A stretch of DNA of 64,000 nucleotides from Cladorrhinum sp. PSN259 (GCA_033725935.1 MU867112.1:207983-271982); one strand, 5' to 3'. Shown: positions 1-12,994, numbered from the stretch's first letter. Notes: generated by a model from the sequence alone, not told the origin. Numbers and translations are program-made.

Positions 1-2487
1 AAGTTGGAAGCCGAGGTACGGAACCTTAAGGATGAACTCTCGGTGGCCAAGGAGCACGGGGCAAGCTTGGTCGAGAATCTCGAAAAGGCGACTAGGGAGC
101 TTAGCGAGTCTCGCGATGCCATTGCCGTCAAAGCTTCGGTTGAATCTCAACTTGAAGCTAGAAAGGCCGAGATTACCAGTCTGACAGAGCGTTTGGAAAA
201 GGCCCAGGCTAGAGTCAAGGAGATCGAGGCGCAATCAGAAAAGGACAAAACTCGCGCCGAGGAAGTTCTCTGGGAAAAGACTGCGGCACTCACCTCGTCC
301 ACCTCTCGCAACAACGAACTCGAATCAGAACTCAAGACCATGAGGGAAGCCAAGTCAGTCCAAGAGAAGAAGATCGAGGAGTTGACCTCGGAGATCGAAA
401 CCCTTATCAAGGACAGGGCCGATGATGTGTCCAAGATTAAGGAGCTTACCAAGAAGGTTGAGTCTGCGACTCACGCACCACCCCCTGCTGCAGCAACCCC
501 AACCACGGTCCAGCATCCTTCACCGGCATCTCCTGCACCCGCAGGCGGCTCCAAGAAGAACAAGAATAAGAAGAAGAAGAAGGGAGGTGCTGCGGCTGTT
601 GCGGCGGCGGCGGCGGCGGCAGAACCTGCCCCAAGCGAGGCATCCGATATTCAGCGACCTCCATCTCCTCCCATATCTGAGGCGCCTGTGAGCGACGAAC
701 TTCAGGCAGAACTAGTCCGTCTACAAGAGGAGATCGCTCAAAAAGACCAGCAAATCGAGAAGCTCTCAAAGCAACGCAAGACGGAAGAAGACCTTCGTGA
801 GGAAATCGAGGATCTCCAGGAGAATCTCATGTCAATTGGACAGGATCATGTTGAAGCGAAGAAGAAGATCAAGGAGCTTGAAGCTGAGAAGAAGGAGCTT
901 AGGGAGCGCATTTCTGAACTCGAGAAAGAAGTGCAGACATCATCCGAAGCAGCAAAGGGCACCGCGAAGCTCAGAGGCGAATACGAGACCCTCAAGGACG
1001 AGTTCGAGGACCTGAAGATGAAGTCATCTACTCTACAGTCCGATCTGGCGGCAGCTCAGCAACTCGCGCAAACCAGGTACAAGGATCTCTCTGAGCTGAG
1101 AGAGGTGTTGCAAAACGCTCAGCCTGAGCTCAAGAGCCTGAGGCAAGACTCGGCAGCTCTCAAGACGGCTCGTGAGGAACTTGCGGCAAAGGGTACCGAG
1201 TTACGTAACTTGGAGAAGCGGGAGAAAGATCTCAAGATGGAACTTACTCGCGCAAATCGTCTCGCGGCTGACCGCGAAGCCGAGATCAAAACACTCCACG
1301 AAAAGGTATCTCAGGAAACAAATGCTCGTTTGAAGGTGGAAGACGAGAAGCGAGTTGTAGGGCGTGACCTGCGCCGCGTTGAAGCCGAAAAGATTCAGAT
1401 CTCAGCAAGGGAGGAGACAGCCACACGAGAGCTGCAACGCATCCAGGAGGAGGCGTCCAAGCTTCGTCCACGCATCGCGCAGCTCGAAGACGAGGTTACT
1501 CGGTTGAGAAAGGAGCAGCTTACTTTACGGGAACAGGCAGAGTTCAAAGCAGGACAATACGCTAGCGCTGAAAGTCTCATCAGCAGCATGCGTAACCAAA
1601 CTGCCGAGTTGGGCATCCAGCTCAAAGAGAGCCAGGCACAGGCAGAAAGTTTGGAGGAAGAACTTGCGCATACCCGCAAGATGCTTGACGAGCGTACACG
1701 TGATACGGATACCATGCGCAGGTTGCTGGCGGATGGGGATGAGAGAACCGAGCACAAGCTTCGGGATATGCGGGCCAAGATGGAAGCAGCCATCGAGGAG
1801 CGTGACAGGCTGGAGGACGAATCCACGTCCCTCATGCGCCGCAAGACGCGGGAGACGGAAGAGTTGCGGCAGAAGATCCGCGATTTGGAGAAGGAGATCA
1901 AGGAGCTCATCAGCGAGAAGGATGACCTTGAGCGGGCGGAGAGGGAGTGGAGGCACCGCAGGCAGGAGCTAGAGTCTTACGAGGAGAGGGCAGAGAGCGA
2001 AGTGATCGAGATGCGTACGACGGTTACGAATCTGCGGTCCACACTCGATGCGTCCGAGCTGCAGGTGCGCGAGTTTGAGAGGAAGAACTCGGAGTTGCGC
2101 AGGTCGTTGGATGACTACAGGCTGCGCTGTGATAAGCTCGCCAAGGAGGTCAAGGCGCTGCAGACTAAGCTGTCGTCTCCCGCGATGCAGTCGAGCAGAA
2201 GCTCTATGGATTCCACCAGGTCCGGAGGCCAGAACGGGGCATCGGCTACCCCCGACTCGATGTACCTCAAGACTATTCTTTTACAGTTTTTGGAGCAGAA
2301 GGACAATAAGCTTCGGGCGCAGCTGGTGCCCGTGTTAGGGAAGCTGTTAAAGTTTGACAAGTAAGTCTATCCTGGTTTGGTCCTCCTCGGATTTGTTTTC
2401 CGAGGTTTATGTTACTAACGGGATGATGTTTGCAGGACGGACGAACAAAAATGGCTCAATGCCGTGCAACACATTAGTAATAGGTAG
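1..2487 (+). CDS. GRIP-domain golgin, 3' part (Imh1-like)
   Basis: The reading frame is open from base 1, so the gene is cut at its 5' end; 803 residues are visible. Almost all of it is charged heptad-type coiled coil. A low-complexity Lys/Ala-rich linker (KKNKNKKKKK, then poly-Ala) lies around residues 185-215. The C-terminus has the GRIP pattern (YLKTILLQFLEQ..., LVPVLGKLLKF). An intron at 2361-2435 (gtaagt donor, ctaac branch, gcag acceptor) splits a Lys codon, and the last exon (2436-2487) adds 16 residues beginning TDEQKWLN. GRIP golgins are tethered to trans-Golgi membranes by Arl1 GTPase and capture vesicles. The family call rests on the GRIP motif; orthology to yeast Imh1 is inferred. 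Confidence 0.85.
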
Positions 2488-4419
2488 ATGGGGTTTGCCC
2501 TCGAGATAATATGAACAGCGTTTTGTGTGTCGTCAGGCAGCATGGCACCGTGCAAGGCAACCGTATTTCTCCCTTTCCTGATCAGCTGGTTTTGAACTAT
2601 CAGTTTACGTCAATTGGTCAAGTTTGCTACTTCTTCCAGGGGAAACTTTTGAGGAGCTACCGCCGCCGTTGCATCTTCCCATTTGTCCGGCTAGCCTCTC
2701 GGCTACTCTGTCTACTGATCCCCACCGCTTGTTGCGACATCAAGTGTTGTGCAACACACAAGATGAGGCATCCACGCTCCCCTTCCTCCTTGATAGCTCA
2801 ATACGACTCAACACGGCTTGTCCACCCCCCCGCGGAAGTTTCGTGTCTAGAGGGAGTGGACAGACCGCCAACCAACTTGCTTCTGCCCAAGGCTCGATGG
2901 AGCGCTGATTCAGCTCTCGGACTTGGTGTCCCTTTCATGATTGGTCTGTGGTTTTTCCAGGCACAAAGACTACCACCAGATGACGGATCGCGGATCTGGC
3001 GCTATTTGCGAAGGGTCTAGTGCTCTGGGCGTATGAGTCTGTTAACTACCAAGGAACATTAGATGAATCTGCCTGCCACCTTCATCTGCATGGTCGGATG
3101 ATACTTATCAACATCACGTCAGACCGGTCAAGGCCTTCCAGTGTAGAAGGACGAACAGTAGATTGGATAGCAATATGAAGCGTAGCAGCAAGAGCGGGTT
3201 TGGAGAGATCATCTGACTACTGTTTCTTCCGGCGGCATCAGATAAACCCCGCGGCATCAGATAAACGGGGAGGTTCCACCACGAGTGCGAGTTATTACCT
3301 TCCAAGACACTTGCCGGCCGCATCCCCGGTACGACCAGCGCCCAACCATCATGGAGGAAGTTTCCTTCGCTGGCAGAAATCTCTTTACCATCACGCGCGG
3401 ACAACGGGTCAGTGCCAACACAACAATAATGAACAGCCAAGACAGATAGATCGTATCTCGTGAAATTTCCACTAGCGCTCCCATCAAGGTATTTGCCGGC
3501 CGGAGAGGCCGGAGAGGCCGGAAATCGAGAAGTCGGTAGACAAAAGCGTATCAAAAGGGGCAATGCGGCTTATTACCTGCCCCTTCACCCCCAATATTCC
3601 CCAGTGCCCCCCATAGTGCCCACGTCAACACTTTACCAGTTTCCAAGTCTCGGTGGCCACGCCAGCCAACAAAAGTCTCTGAAGTCCATGTGCCAAATGC
3701 AGGTTAACAAGAGCAAGGGTCTGAAAGGGACGCTAGTGGCAGATTGTAACGGGAAAGACGGGACCTAATGCTGCGGCCCCCCCCTTTCCCCCGCGCCTTC
3801 CTCCCGCGACCCGGCCGGCTGGGTTGCTATCGTTACTCTTACGCCCGACGGGGCTGGCGAGGAAAAGTGAACGACGAAGAACAGCTTTACATCATCCAGG
3901 TTGATAAACAGCTCGTACCCAACAGCGTTACACGGCAGCGTCATGCAGGTTCAAGGTTGCATAGTGGTCACGTGCAAGACTGAACGCATGGCTGGCAATG
4001 CGCATCCGTTCGTTCCGCTCCGGGGGGGTTTGGGGCTGCGGAATGGCTTTTTCTTGTTTCCAAACAAAGATGGCGGGATGAGACGTCCAGTTACATGCTT
4101 GCCGAGTGGTCGCAACGATGACGAGCAGACCATGTGGCTGATGGTTTGAGATAGGCGAGCCAGCCTTGATGCGGCTATCCCCGGTGTCGATGTTCTTCTA
4201 ACCCGAGGAGGTTTGGTGATGGACGTTCTTTTTTCATGTCTGGCCCGATAGATCAGGCCATGTTGTTGCTCGGGTTCTGGACCGTGATGAAAAGGGATCC
4301 AGTCCCTGGATGGGTAAGTATATGATGACCACAGAAGTTCTGCTTCGCCAGAGACTCGACCTCTTACTTTTCCACACTACTCCCTCTTTATATCACACCT
4401 GTCTCTATTCATATTTACC
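2488..4419. other. Intergenic, no supported gene
   Basis: Several ORFs of 70-170 codons occur on both strands, but they overlap one another, have no family signature and no consistent splice structure. A GC-rich imperfect repeat of ccggagaggccgg type lies near 3495-3521. The last part is the promoter of the dioxygenase gene, with a TATA-like tttatatc near 4388 and a pyrimidine-rich leader. Confidence 0.5.
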
Positions 4420-6107
4420 ATGCACGTCGCACAACCGCCATCAAAAGGGGGGATTGAAGCTTCAACGTTGGATGACCCCTACGTCTACCAGGCTGGCTTT
4501 GGGAACCATCATTCGTCTGAAGCTCTTGAAGGTGCTTTACCCCTTCGTGCCAATGTTCCCCAGAAACATCGGTACAAGCTCTACACCGAGCACATGAACG
4601 GCACATCGTTCATCTCGTCGAGGGATTCTGTGTTGAATCTGTGAGTCCACATCATCCGGAATGCCTGATCACCGCTCGTTGACAAGATCGTGTCAGATGG
4701 ATGTACCGAAGGATGCCAGCAGCAGCACATAAGCCACCAGTCGCTCAGTTCTCTCAAAGTTCAAGAGACATTGATCCGCCCAAGGTAGTAAGCAAATCTT
4801 TTTTTCTATTCAAATAACTCATTGTTTTCTAACAGTCCTTCCAGCTCGAATCATGCTTCCTCCCGACAAACCCTAACATCGAATTCACCCCCCTCCCTTA
4901 CACCTGGGGCCCCCTCCCCCTCGAAAACAACCAAAATCTCACATTCATCCAAGGCCTCCGCACGATAGGCGGCAACGGTGATGCAACCCTAGGCCAAGGT
5001 TTAGCAGTGCACCAATACGCCTTCAACGCAAACATGCCCAACCAAGCATTTGTCAACCACGACGGGGAATTCCTCATTATCCCGCAGACCGGCACTCTGG
5101 ACGTGAAATCCGAACTGGGCATGCTCCGCGTCAAACCGGGCTTCATCGTCGTCTTACCGCCCGGAATCAAGTACTCCGTCAACCTCGTTCCGCCCTCAAC
5201 AGTTGGAACAGGCTACGCCCTCGAACTCTTTGGCACCAATTTCACACTCCCCGAGCTCGGCCCGCTGGGGGGTAACGGTCTGGCGCGGGTGATCGACTTT
5301 CAGTACCCCACCGCTTCTTTCGACCGTCCCCTCAACTCGGAGCCTGTTAACGCTATCCCGTATGAAATCACAATCAAATCCTCGGGCAGGTTCTACACCT
5401 ACGTCCAGCCCCACTCCCCCTTTGACGTCGTCGCCTGGCACGGCCGGTACTCGCCCTACCGCTACGACCTCTCCTTATTCTCCCACCTGTCCGTAAACAC
5501 GGACCAGCTCGACCCCACGGCCTTTTGCGTCCTCACGGCACCTAGCCTGCGTCGCGGCGTGAGCATCGTTGACTTTTGCATATTCGGTGAGAAGTACCTC
5601 GTGGCAGAAAACACGATGCGGGTGCCGTATTACCACCGCACCATGGCCACGGAGATCTGCGGACTAGTTAAAGGGAAGTACACCGGGAGCAGTAGGCCGC
5701 TGGAGGCGGGGGGAATGACGGTGGAGGCGAGGTGGATGGCTCACGGGGAAGGGTTGGATACTTGGAGGCAGGACAGCGAGAACGAAAAAAAAGGGCCGGT
5801 CAAGGTTGGGGAAGGAGGGACGTACTTGGGGTTCATGTGGCACGTTTCGGGGGCGTTTGGGTTGACGAGGTTCGCGATGAAGAGACATCCGACTATTAAA
5901 GGTGAGTATGAAGTGTCACTCAGATGATTGGATGGGCGAGGATTTTTTTTGGGGCTAATGCGTTTTTTTGCAGAGGAGATTGAGGGGCTTTGGGAGTTGC
6001 CGATAGGGTCTGAGTTGAGAGAAGCACGACAAGTGGGGGCGGAGGCGGTTGGGGAAAATGGGGTTGAGAGAAATGGTGTTAAGGGAAATGGTGGTGAGGC
6101 GAAGTAA
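4420..6107 (+). CDS. hmgA: Homogentisate 1,2-dioxygenase
   Basis: Four exons: 4420-4640, 4697-4787, 4836-5901 and 5974-6107, giving 503 residues. The second intron is ambiguous by a few codons at each end (donor 4785 or 4788, acceptor 4835 or 4844), always in frame. The enzyme opens the homogentisate ring to maleylacetoacetate in Phe/Tyr breakdown. Visible landmarks are YQAGFGNHHSSEA near the N-terminus, AWHGRYSPYRY, and YYHRTMATE. The presumed iron ligands His371, Glu377 and His407 have the same 6- and 30-residue spacing as human His335/Glu341/His371, so the active site looks intact. It is longer than the roughly 445-residue family norm, with a Gly/Asn/Glu-rich tail. The usual fungal partners fahA, maiA and hppD are not next to it, so this may be a dispersed or second copy. 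Confidence 0.9.
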
Positions 6108-6898
6108 GGCTTTGCTTTTGTTTTTGTGTTACTATTCGGAAGTCTGCTCGGATACCTCGGCAAAGGGGGAGTATTAAAAGTAGTAGGTGAATGTTTACTG
6201 AAAATCGGGGCAGAATTGGTTCTCGAATTATTTTTTTTCCTTTATTCGGAAACCAGATTGATCTCTCGGTTCATCGATTCAACGTTAACAACAACAAAAT
6301 ATTCCTGTCCACTGATAAAACCTCCAGCATTCGTCGTGGAGTTGGAGCTAGCAATATCGTCTTGGCATCTCACCGCGCCTCCTGTCAATCCCCGCATGAC
6401 GTGACTTGGCAACGACAACAGAGTCTACCTAACGTGGGGGCACTGCCTCAAGAGAGCAAACAGTGGACCATAAAGAGAATACTATGGTTTCTTCATATCA
6501 GATTAAAAATCATTCAAGCCTATTGAAACTTTAAGCCCAGACAGAAATTAGCCCTAAATCAATACAAAGGCGCGGTGGCTACACAGGATCCTGTTCAGGG
6601 GTGTAAAAACAGTGACCGCCTGATAACGGCCCGACAATGTAACATCGCGTTGGCACGTCAGGTTGACTCGGCTGCCTCCGCCAGGCCTTTGATGTCTGGG
6701 GAAGCTCGGAAGCTCTTGCTTGCTAGACTAGCCCATATGGATGTATGTTACACAAGTCCCCTGCAGTACGGTAGCAAAAACCTGTAGTGTGTTAAGCAAG
6801 TGACATAAGCGCCTTCAAAATCTCACATTTTCTTTTGTTTTTTTTTCTCCTCCTCCTCACTCACATTTTTCAAGTATATTGAAATCAATTAAATCACA
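6108..6898. other. Intergenic, no supported gene
   Basis: It contains the dioxygenase 3' region and the promoter of the WD40 gene, including a long T-rich and CTCCTCCTC pyrimidine tract just upstream of 6899. The short ORFs here lack any recognisable feature. Confidence 0.5.
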
Positions 6899-8110
6899 AT
6901 GCCCAACACACCACCACCACCATTCCGCGCAACAATAGAAGAATCCCTCTCAATCCCAGACCTGGACTCGGACCAACGAAGCACCTCCTCCTCAACCCAA
7001 AGAAGATGGGACGACCCGCCAGAGGAGGCTCCTCCTCCTTCCCTCCACCACAGCCACTCTAACCAACAACAGCAACCACTTGAACCTCAAATAGAAAACA
7101 TCACCACAATGGTCTTCCTAAAGACAGTATTCCACAAACACCCCTTCAACTCGGAAATCTGCCAGCTGCAATTCAGTCCGACCGGAACTCACCTGGCGGT
7201 CCTGATCCCGCGCACGCTCAACATCCGGACCTTTCACCCCGACGAGCCGGCCTCCATCCACATGATTTCAGTCAAAGATGGCGCTCGCAGCCAACTATTA
7301 CTAAATGCAAACGGCCTAAAAGCCTCCGCGGGGTTCGCACTTCGCCCCGGCCCGGACCTAGTCATTGCCTGTCCGTTTTACGCCAAAGGAGACAGCGAAG
7401 CGTCGTATACCTTGCCGAGGATAGAGGTATACGATTACCTACGCAAGATGAGATGGACGAAGCACGACGTAACCCTGCGCGCTCCCGTGGTGTTCAGTCC
7501 CGACGGAACCATGCTAGCGGGCGTATCCACGCGCGATTCAAGTCGGATCGTGTTGGCTGCCGTGAGCCGGCAGAGCGTCACCGTAAAAACTATGGTGCTG
7601 AAGCATACCGACGAGGTGACGAAACTTGCGTTTTTGCCTGATGGAACGAAACTGGTTAGTTGTGGTCGGGATGGGTTTGTGAGGATCACTAGCCTGGAGA
7701 GCGGGAGGACGTTGAACAGGATTGAGATTGGGGGCCGGGCGCATGCGAGCATACTGGAGGTCGCGCCCGATGGGACTAAAGTCGTGAGTGTTTGGGGGAG
7801 GGACGTGGTGATATGGGATTTGTCTGCTACGGGCGGGTCAGGGGGCGTGCATACGTACAATTTGAATGCTGTTAGGGGGAATGGGACGAATGAGGGTTGG
7901 CCACTGGCTGTTTCGCCGGATTGCAGGTATATTGCCTGCCGGACTGAGGAAGGGTTTGACGTGAGCGACGTTGATACAGGGAGGTTTCGGGGGGATTTTG
8001 CTACGGCTGGGTCGGTTATTACTTGCGCTACTTTTACGAAGGATGGGAAGAAGATTGCGGTGGGGAATTACGAGGGGGTGATTCAGGTTTATGATGTTAT
8101 TACTGTTTGA
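6899..8110 (+). CDS. WD40-repeat beta-propeller protein
   Basis: A single-exon ORF of 403 residues. The first ~70 residues are Pro/Ser/Gln-rich and probably disordered. The rest shows repeated WD40-type blades: FSPTGTHLAVL, FSPDGTMLAGV, FLPDGTKLVSCGRDGFVRI, VAPDGTKVVSVWGRDVVIWDL, VSPDCRYIACR, and a final FTKDGKKIAVGNYEGVIQVYDV. Such propellers are protein-interaction platforms. A second in-frame Met at 7109 directly before the propeller could be an alternative start. I recognise the fold but not a specific orthologue. Confidence 0.8.
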   Translation: MPNTPPPPFRATIEESLSIPDLDSDQRSTSSSTQRRWDDPPEEAPPPSLHHSHSNQQQQPLEPQIENITTMVFLKTVFHKHPFNSEICQLQFSPTGTHLAVLIPRTLNIRTFHPDEPASIHMISVKDGARSQLLLNANGLKASAGFALRPGPDLVIACPFYAKGDSEASYTLPRIEVYDYLRKMRWTKHDVTLRAPVVFSPDGTMLAGVSTRDSSRIVLAAVSRQSVTVKTMVLKHTDEVTKLAFLPDGTKLVSCGRDGFVRITSLESGRTLNRIEIGGRAHASILEVAPDGTKVVSVWGRDVVIWDLSATGGSGGVHTYNLNAVRGNGTNEGWPLAVSPDCRYIACRTEEGFDVSDVDTGRFRGDFATAGSVITCATFTKDGKKIAVGNYEGVIQVYDVITV

Positions 8111-8537
8111 TAATCATATCCTCTTGGAATGGAGACACCCGGCAGGGATAATATTGGGGCAGATCTTTAAACATAAAAGTGCGCTGTATATAGGTGTTGT
8201 GCTGGGTCCAAATTGCAAGGCAAGTTTTATGGATAACAGGGACCGATCAGAATGGGTCAGAATGGCTGATTTACCTACCTAAACAGAGGCTAATCGTACC
8301 TTCCTTCCAGTTACAATGTCTTGTTGCTCTTCACGTGCAGTAAAATTCTGCATGTTGGCCCATTAGCGCTTTCCCTGTGATTGGCGGATCGAATCTTTCA
8401 GCTGATAATTACTTGTGGCATTTTTAGAATCACCAAGCACCACCCGCAACACCCCTCATTACCATATCCCCGTCTTATCCCGTTTTAAAAACCAACTTAC
8501 TCAGTCAGATTTTTGCCGCCCTAAATTACTCACCACC
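8111..8537. other. Intergenic, no supported gene
   Basis: It holds the WD40 gene 3' region and the HET-gene promoter. The HET frame is open back to 8415, but the Met at 8538 has the better start context (caccatgg). Confidence 0.45.
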
Positions 8538-10738
8538 ATGGCAGATTCTGTACCAACATACGACGGACCCTCTTGCCATACGTGCTGCGACTTGATGCCG
8601 AACTCCCAGTTCCCGCGGCCCGATGGGAAGTGGGAGGATTATCGGGTTCAACATCAGACCAAGAGGAAGAGAATGTTCACTTTCCATGTCATGGTGACCA
8701 AGATCCAAAAAGCTGCATCCTTGGGCTGCGCCAAATGCGCTTTCCTCATCCAAGCTCTAGAGCAGTTTGAACCAACCCCCTTAAACGTCGACGATGACTT
8801 TGTGACGATTACTGGCGAGATTGGCAAAACACTCGAGCTATCGTACGAGGTTGACGAAGATCTGCGGTTTGTCGAGATTTTTTCCACGGGTACTGGTGAG
8901 TTACAAATTCCACTGTCAGGTGTCAGACATAGAGATCTGACAGCTAATTGAATTTCTGCTTCCAAGCCCCAGCCCCTCTCGTGTGTGTTGGACCTGGCGA
9001 GATGGTCGAACCTGCCATGACTCCCAGCAAGGCCGCGAAGGTAGCTAGGAATTGGCTAGATTGCTGCAGGGCCTCACATGCGGCTTGTCGTCCGGTAGTC
9101 TCCCCAGGCGACGAGGGTTACAGGCAACCAGCCTTGCCAAAACGACTGATTCGTGTAGGAGCTGAAGGGGAGACCCCGCGTCTCATAGAGAGCAGTGGAG
9201 AAGAAACTGAATACATGGCTCTCAGCTACTGTTGGGGCCGTTCACAAACGCTGCTCACGACCAAAAGCAGTCTAGCAGCGAGGATGCGAGAAATTGCATG
9301 GCACGAAATACCGACGACCCTTCGCGAAGCTATCGAGTTCACCAGAGAGCTTGGGGCAATGTACATCTGGATCGACGCGCTCTGCATCATACAAGACGAC
9401 TATGATGACTGGGTAATAGAGGCGGCCAAGATGAAGGATGTATACGGGAATGCACTGTTGACCCTATCTGCGACATCTGCTCCAGACACGCAATCCGGGT
9501 GTTTCTTACCCCGGCCCAACCGTTGCTGTAAGCTCAAAGGAGGTGACGAAGGCTATAGTTACTACGCCCGCCGTCCATGTTTCGACACACACCACAATCT
9601 CTTCTATTACGGCAATGACAATGGCGACGGAATGACCGAGTATCCTGCGATGACGAGAGGATGGATCTTTCAGGAACGATTACTCTCAAAGCGAATGCTG
9701 TATTGTGCGCACGATGAGCTTCTGTGGGAATGCCGAGATGCGATTAGTTGTGAGTGTCAAGTTGGAATCTCCATATCGCCAACTGAGGGCAACGCCATCA
9801 CCGACTTTAAGCGCTATGGCGAGTTACAGACCTTGAAAGAAAATTTTGAGGAAGAGGGACTTGGAGAACGAGATGATAATGGCGAGGCCAATTTTGCGGC
9901 CATCAAATTGTGGTTGGACCTTCTTGAGAGCTACTCGCAGCGAGCTTTTACACGATATACCGACAAGCTCGTGGCGATTGAGGGTATCGCGCAGAAATTC
10001 CAAGGCGTGGGTTTGGGAACGTACGTTGGTGGGATGTGGTCCTCTTTCATGCTTCAGCAGCTTGCGTGGCTTCGACTGCGTAGCTTTACGCGCACTCGGG
10101 AGTCCATTGGCAGAGTACCCGACACCCCTACATGGAGCTGGGCTTCCATCAATCAGCCTTGCACCTTTGTGGAGATCAAAGCTCCGGCCCTGATAAAGAG
10201 CCGGTTTTCAGTCCTCAGCGAGATAACGGATCGCGAGCGACTGACAGTCTCTGCCCCAGCCGTTGCTGGAACGTTGCTGCTGCGTCCAAAACAATCCGGT
10301 GCCTCAAAGGAATTCTTCGGCGACGACAACAGTATTTATGATGACTTTGATTCCCAGATGGTCTTTGTAACCATATCTGGCTTAGAAGAGCACTATCACA
10401 TGGTATCGGACATATGCCAGTGGTCCACGACATCTCCCTCATTTAGTCAACTGCAACCGTGCGAGGTATTGCATTCAGGAGACGAGGTGATCTGTATTGA
10501 GCTGTATCAGACGGCCGATATCGACATTGAAGGACTGGACGAGTGCCCACCGAATACTCGATATCGGTTCCCGTGGCTGGTCTTGAGAAAGACCTCATCG
10601 TTGTCACAATCAGCAAATGTGTGCTACAGGCGGATCGGTATAATTGATTTTGCTGACTTACCTCTCTGGTGGCGAAAGAAGCTGAGCCCCGCTCCATTGA
10701 TAGCTCGAGCAGAGATAAAGGTTGTTGATATTATCTAA
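8538..10738 (+). CDS. HET-domain (heterokaryon incompatibility) protein
   Basis: Two exons, 8538-8895 and 8967-10738, join in phase to give 709 residues; the intron has a gtgagt donor and a ccaag acceptor. The N-terminal ~115 residues contain Cys pairs (CHTCC, GCAKC) as in many HET proteins. The HET core starts near residue 202 with YMALSYCWG, followed by LREAIEFTRELG, YIWIDALCIIQDD and the DVYGNALLTLSAT block, then a long C-terminal region with a TRGWIFQERLLSKRMLY motif. HET domains are TIR-related and trigger cell death after non-self recognition in filamentous fungi. The partner or allele specificity cannot be read. An upstream in-frame start at 8415 would add 41 residues. Confidence 0.88.
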
Positions 10739-11025
10739 CAGCCTTTCACTTCCACCTACATATACTACGAATGCCAGGCAGTGTCAAACCTTTTTTTTCC
10801 CTCTCGGTGTGTAGATCAACAGATAAATGTTTCATCCTTGGAAAAAATACCGCCAAATATCAACAGTGCAATTGCCCAGTATACCGAGCAATTTCAATCC
10901 TCATATATCGACCTGATGGCCCTAGCAATAATTCCTTCGTCTATATGCACCCACCAACCCTATATACACTCTTCTCCTTTCCCCTTTTCCAGCACCCATC
11001 CCTTATACTCCTCCCCAGTAACACC

Positions 11026-11729
11026 CTAAACAGTCAACCGATCAACAACACTCTGCCAATCGCTATTCGTCGCCTGCGTGAAATCATGCTGCCAGTACCC
11101 AAAAACATCATGAATAGGTATCGAGCTCGTAGCGCTATTGACGTTGCTAGGCTTATTGGGCGAGTAAGCGAAGGCCATCCTGTTGCCTCCACGCGGGGAG
11201 AGGTATCGGGTGGCGCCCGTGTCGGTGTTCCACGAGGTGCAGCCCTTGCAGAGGGCCGTGAACTGCCAGTGGGTCGAGTTTGATTTTGTCCCGGTCTTGA
11301 AAAGACTGTATTGGGAGCCGGAGTAGGCTTGGGGGGTTGTGTGGCCGCTTTTGAGAGTCAGTAATGAGAAATGGAGGAGGGTTGGGAAGAAACATACGTA
11401 GCCCAGCGGGATGAAAGAACGACTTGGTTCTGCGAGTTCCTCCATGCGACCATCAGGGGGTTGCGAGGCATGGAGCCGGCCCAGGCGATGCCCGCCCAGC
11501 CGACGTCGTTGGGAATGACAACCTGGACGACAGCATCGTACGAGGTGTAGCTCTGGACGTCGGTGGGGATGGCGATGCGGAAGGTGATGCCCCTGTCGAC
11601 CTTGTACAGCTGGTAGTTGGAAGAGAAGACCAGGCCGGTGTCGGGGTCCTGGTAGATGGCGTTGGCCTCGGCTGAGACGTATCTGCTCAGCAGGGCAGTG
11701 AGCAGCCCGAACCACAAGGTGAGGAGCAT
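11026..11729 (-). CDS. Secreted cytochrome-domain protein (CDH cytochrome / DOMON-like)
   Basis: Exons 11729-11398 and 11347-11026 on the minus strand give 217 residues; the 50-nt intron has a gtatgt donor and aaaag acceptor. A signal peptide spans about residues 1-20 (MLLTLWFGLLTALLSRYVSA). The remainder is one cellobiose-dehydrogenase-type haem b cytochrome domain. Candidate axial ligands are Met87 in the WAGSMPRNPLMVAW motif and His190 in PIHD, spaced as in known CDH cytochromes. There is no flavin dehydrogenase domain and no cellulose-binding module, so it is a stand-alone secreted electron-transfer candidate that might supply LPMO enzymes. A paralogue lies at 29739-30822 with its intron at the same place. 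An upstream in-frame ATG at 11762 would spoil the signal peptide, so I chose 11729. Confidence 0.8.
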
Positions 11730-12960
11730 CTTTGTGTTTTGTTTTTCGGCACTCCAGAACAAGATGCGGGAAGGGGGAGAAGGAGGTGTGTCTACGGGAG
11801 GGAAGTAAAGGAGTCAAGAAAGACGGGAATTGCGCTTTTTTTAGTTTGTCGGATCACAGAAGAAGCCAAGTCATCCCCATGCCCATCCGCCCCAAGACCA
11901 AGACGGCAACCAAGAGTATGGCAAGCCACGGTTACTACTTTTTTGCCACGAGCCTAGCATTGTACGGGGGGCACTGGGGGGGCGCTGGGGGGGAGGGTTA
12001 CTCCAAGGACCAGGGCGGACAGTGTGTGCTTCGGAGGCAGAACCATTTGCCCATTTTGATGAGGCCAAGACCAGATTGTTTATTGTTCCGTTGGATGGCA
12101 TGAATCGCGTGACGCCATGTTTCTGTGTCGTTCTGTGTGGTGGTTAATTTGCAAAGTGCGGTTGCTGGCATTTTACCCGCCCATATTGGGGGAAAAGTGG
12201 GCGCCTGTGACATTTCCCACGTTCAAGCTCCGCGGGATAAATAGCCTTGGTATATTAAGTGATCGTCTTTGTATAGCCTCTTAGAGGAGCCGCACCCCCG
12301 AACTTGGAACGCGAGCTATCCAAGTGTGGATGCTGGGAAACGTGGGAACTCATCACGATATATGTCGACTGCGACGCTGCTGCTATTTCCAGGTTCGCAC
12401 TTTGCATTTCACATGCCTTTTTAATCCACTGAAAAGTTCCATCCGCAAGGTACAAGAGATTCGAGTCCCCTTTCCCGGTCGAATCACGTCGATCGCTGAG
12501 CAATCATTCACAGTTCGCCACTCTGCATCTTTTGAGCTTAAAAAGGTCCTGGGCACTTGGTGATGTGGAATCTCGGCAGTAATCATTAGACGCGTACTAC
12601 CTTTACGGTATATCAGCAACCGACTACAACTGCGCAATGTACCATAGTACATATGAAATCTAGACTAGGCCTTCCCCCTTCCCCCTCCCCCCTGCCCCCC
12701 TCCCCACCCCTGGTAAAGCTGTATGTATGATGGACGCCACGAGAATTCCTTCCAGAACGGTCTTTTTTTGAATCTCCATTGGTACACACACACACACACA
12801 CACACATTATGCAGTGGCTGGATATCTTCCCCTCTCCCCCTCCTTCCCCAAAACCCATATTCCGGGTTCCAACGTCACCGGCACATTGAAATAGTTATAA
12901 AATTTATCCGCAAGCAAGGACAAGGGCCACTGGCACTCACTTGCCATGTGGCGAGCCATG

Positions 12961-12994
<34 letters not shown>

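Noticed and set aside
2511..3020. 169-codon ORF downstream of the golgin
   Set aside because: No domain, overlaps another ORF in a different frame, and lies in 3' flanking sequence.
3114..3563. 149-codon minus-strand ORF
   Set aside because: Overlaps ORFs on the other strand, no recognisable features, and spans a GC-rich repeat.
12455..12490. gattcgagtcc, T-arm-like sequence
   Set aside because: No matching acceptor, D or anticodon stems nearby.
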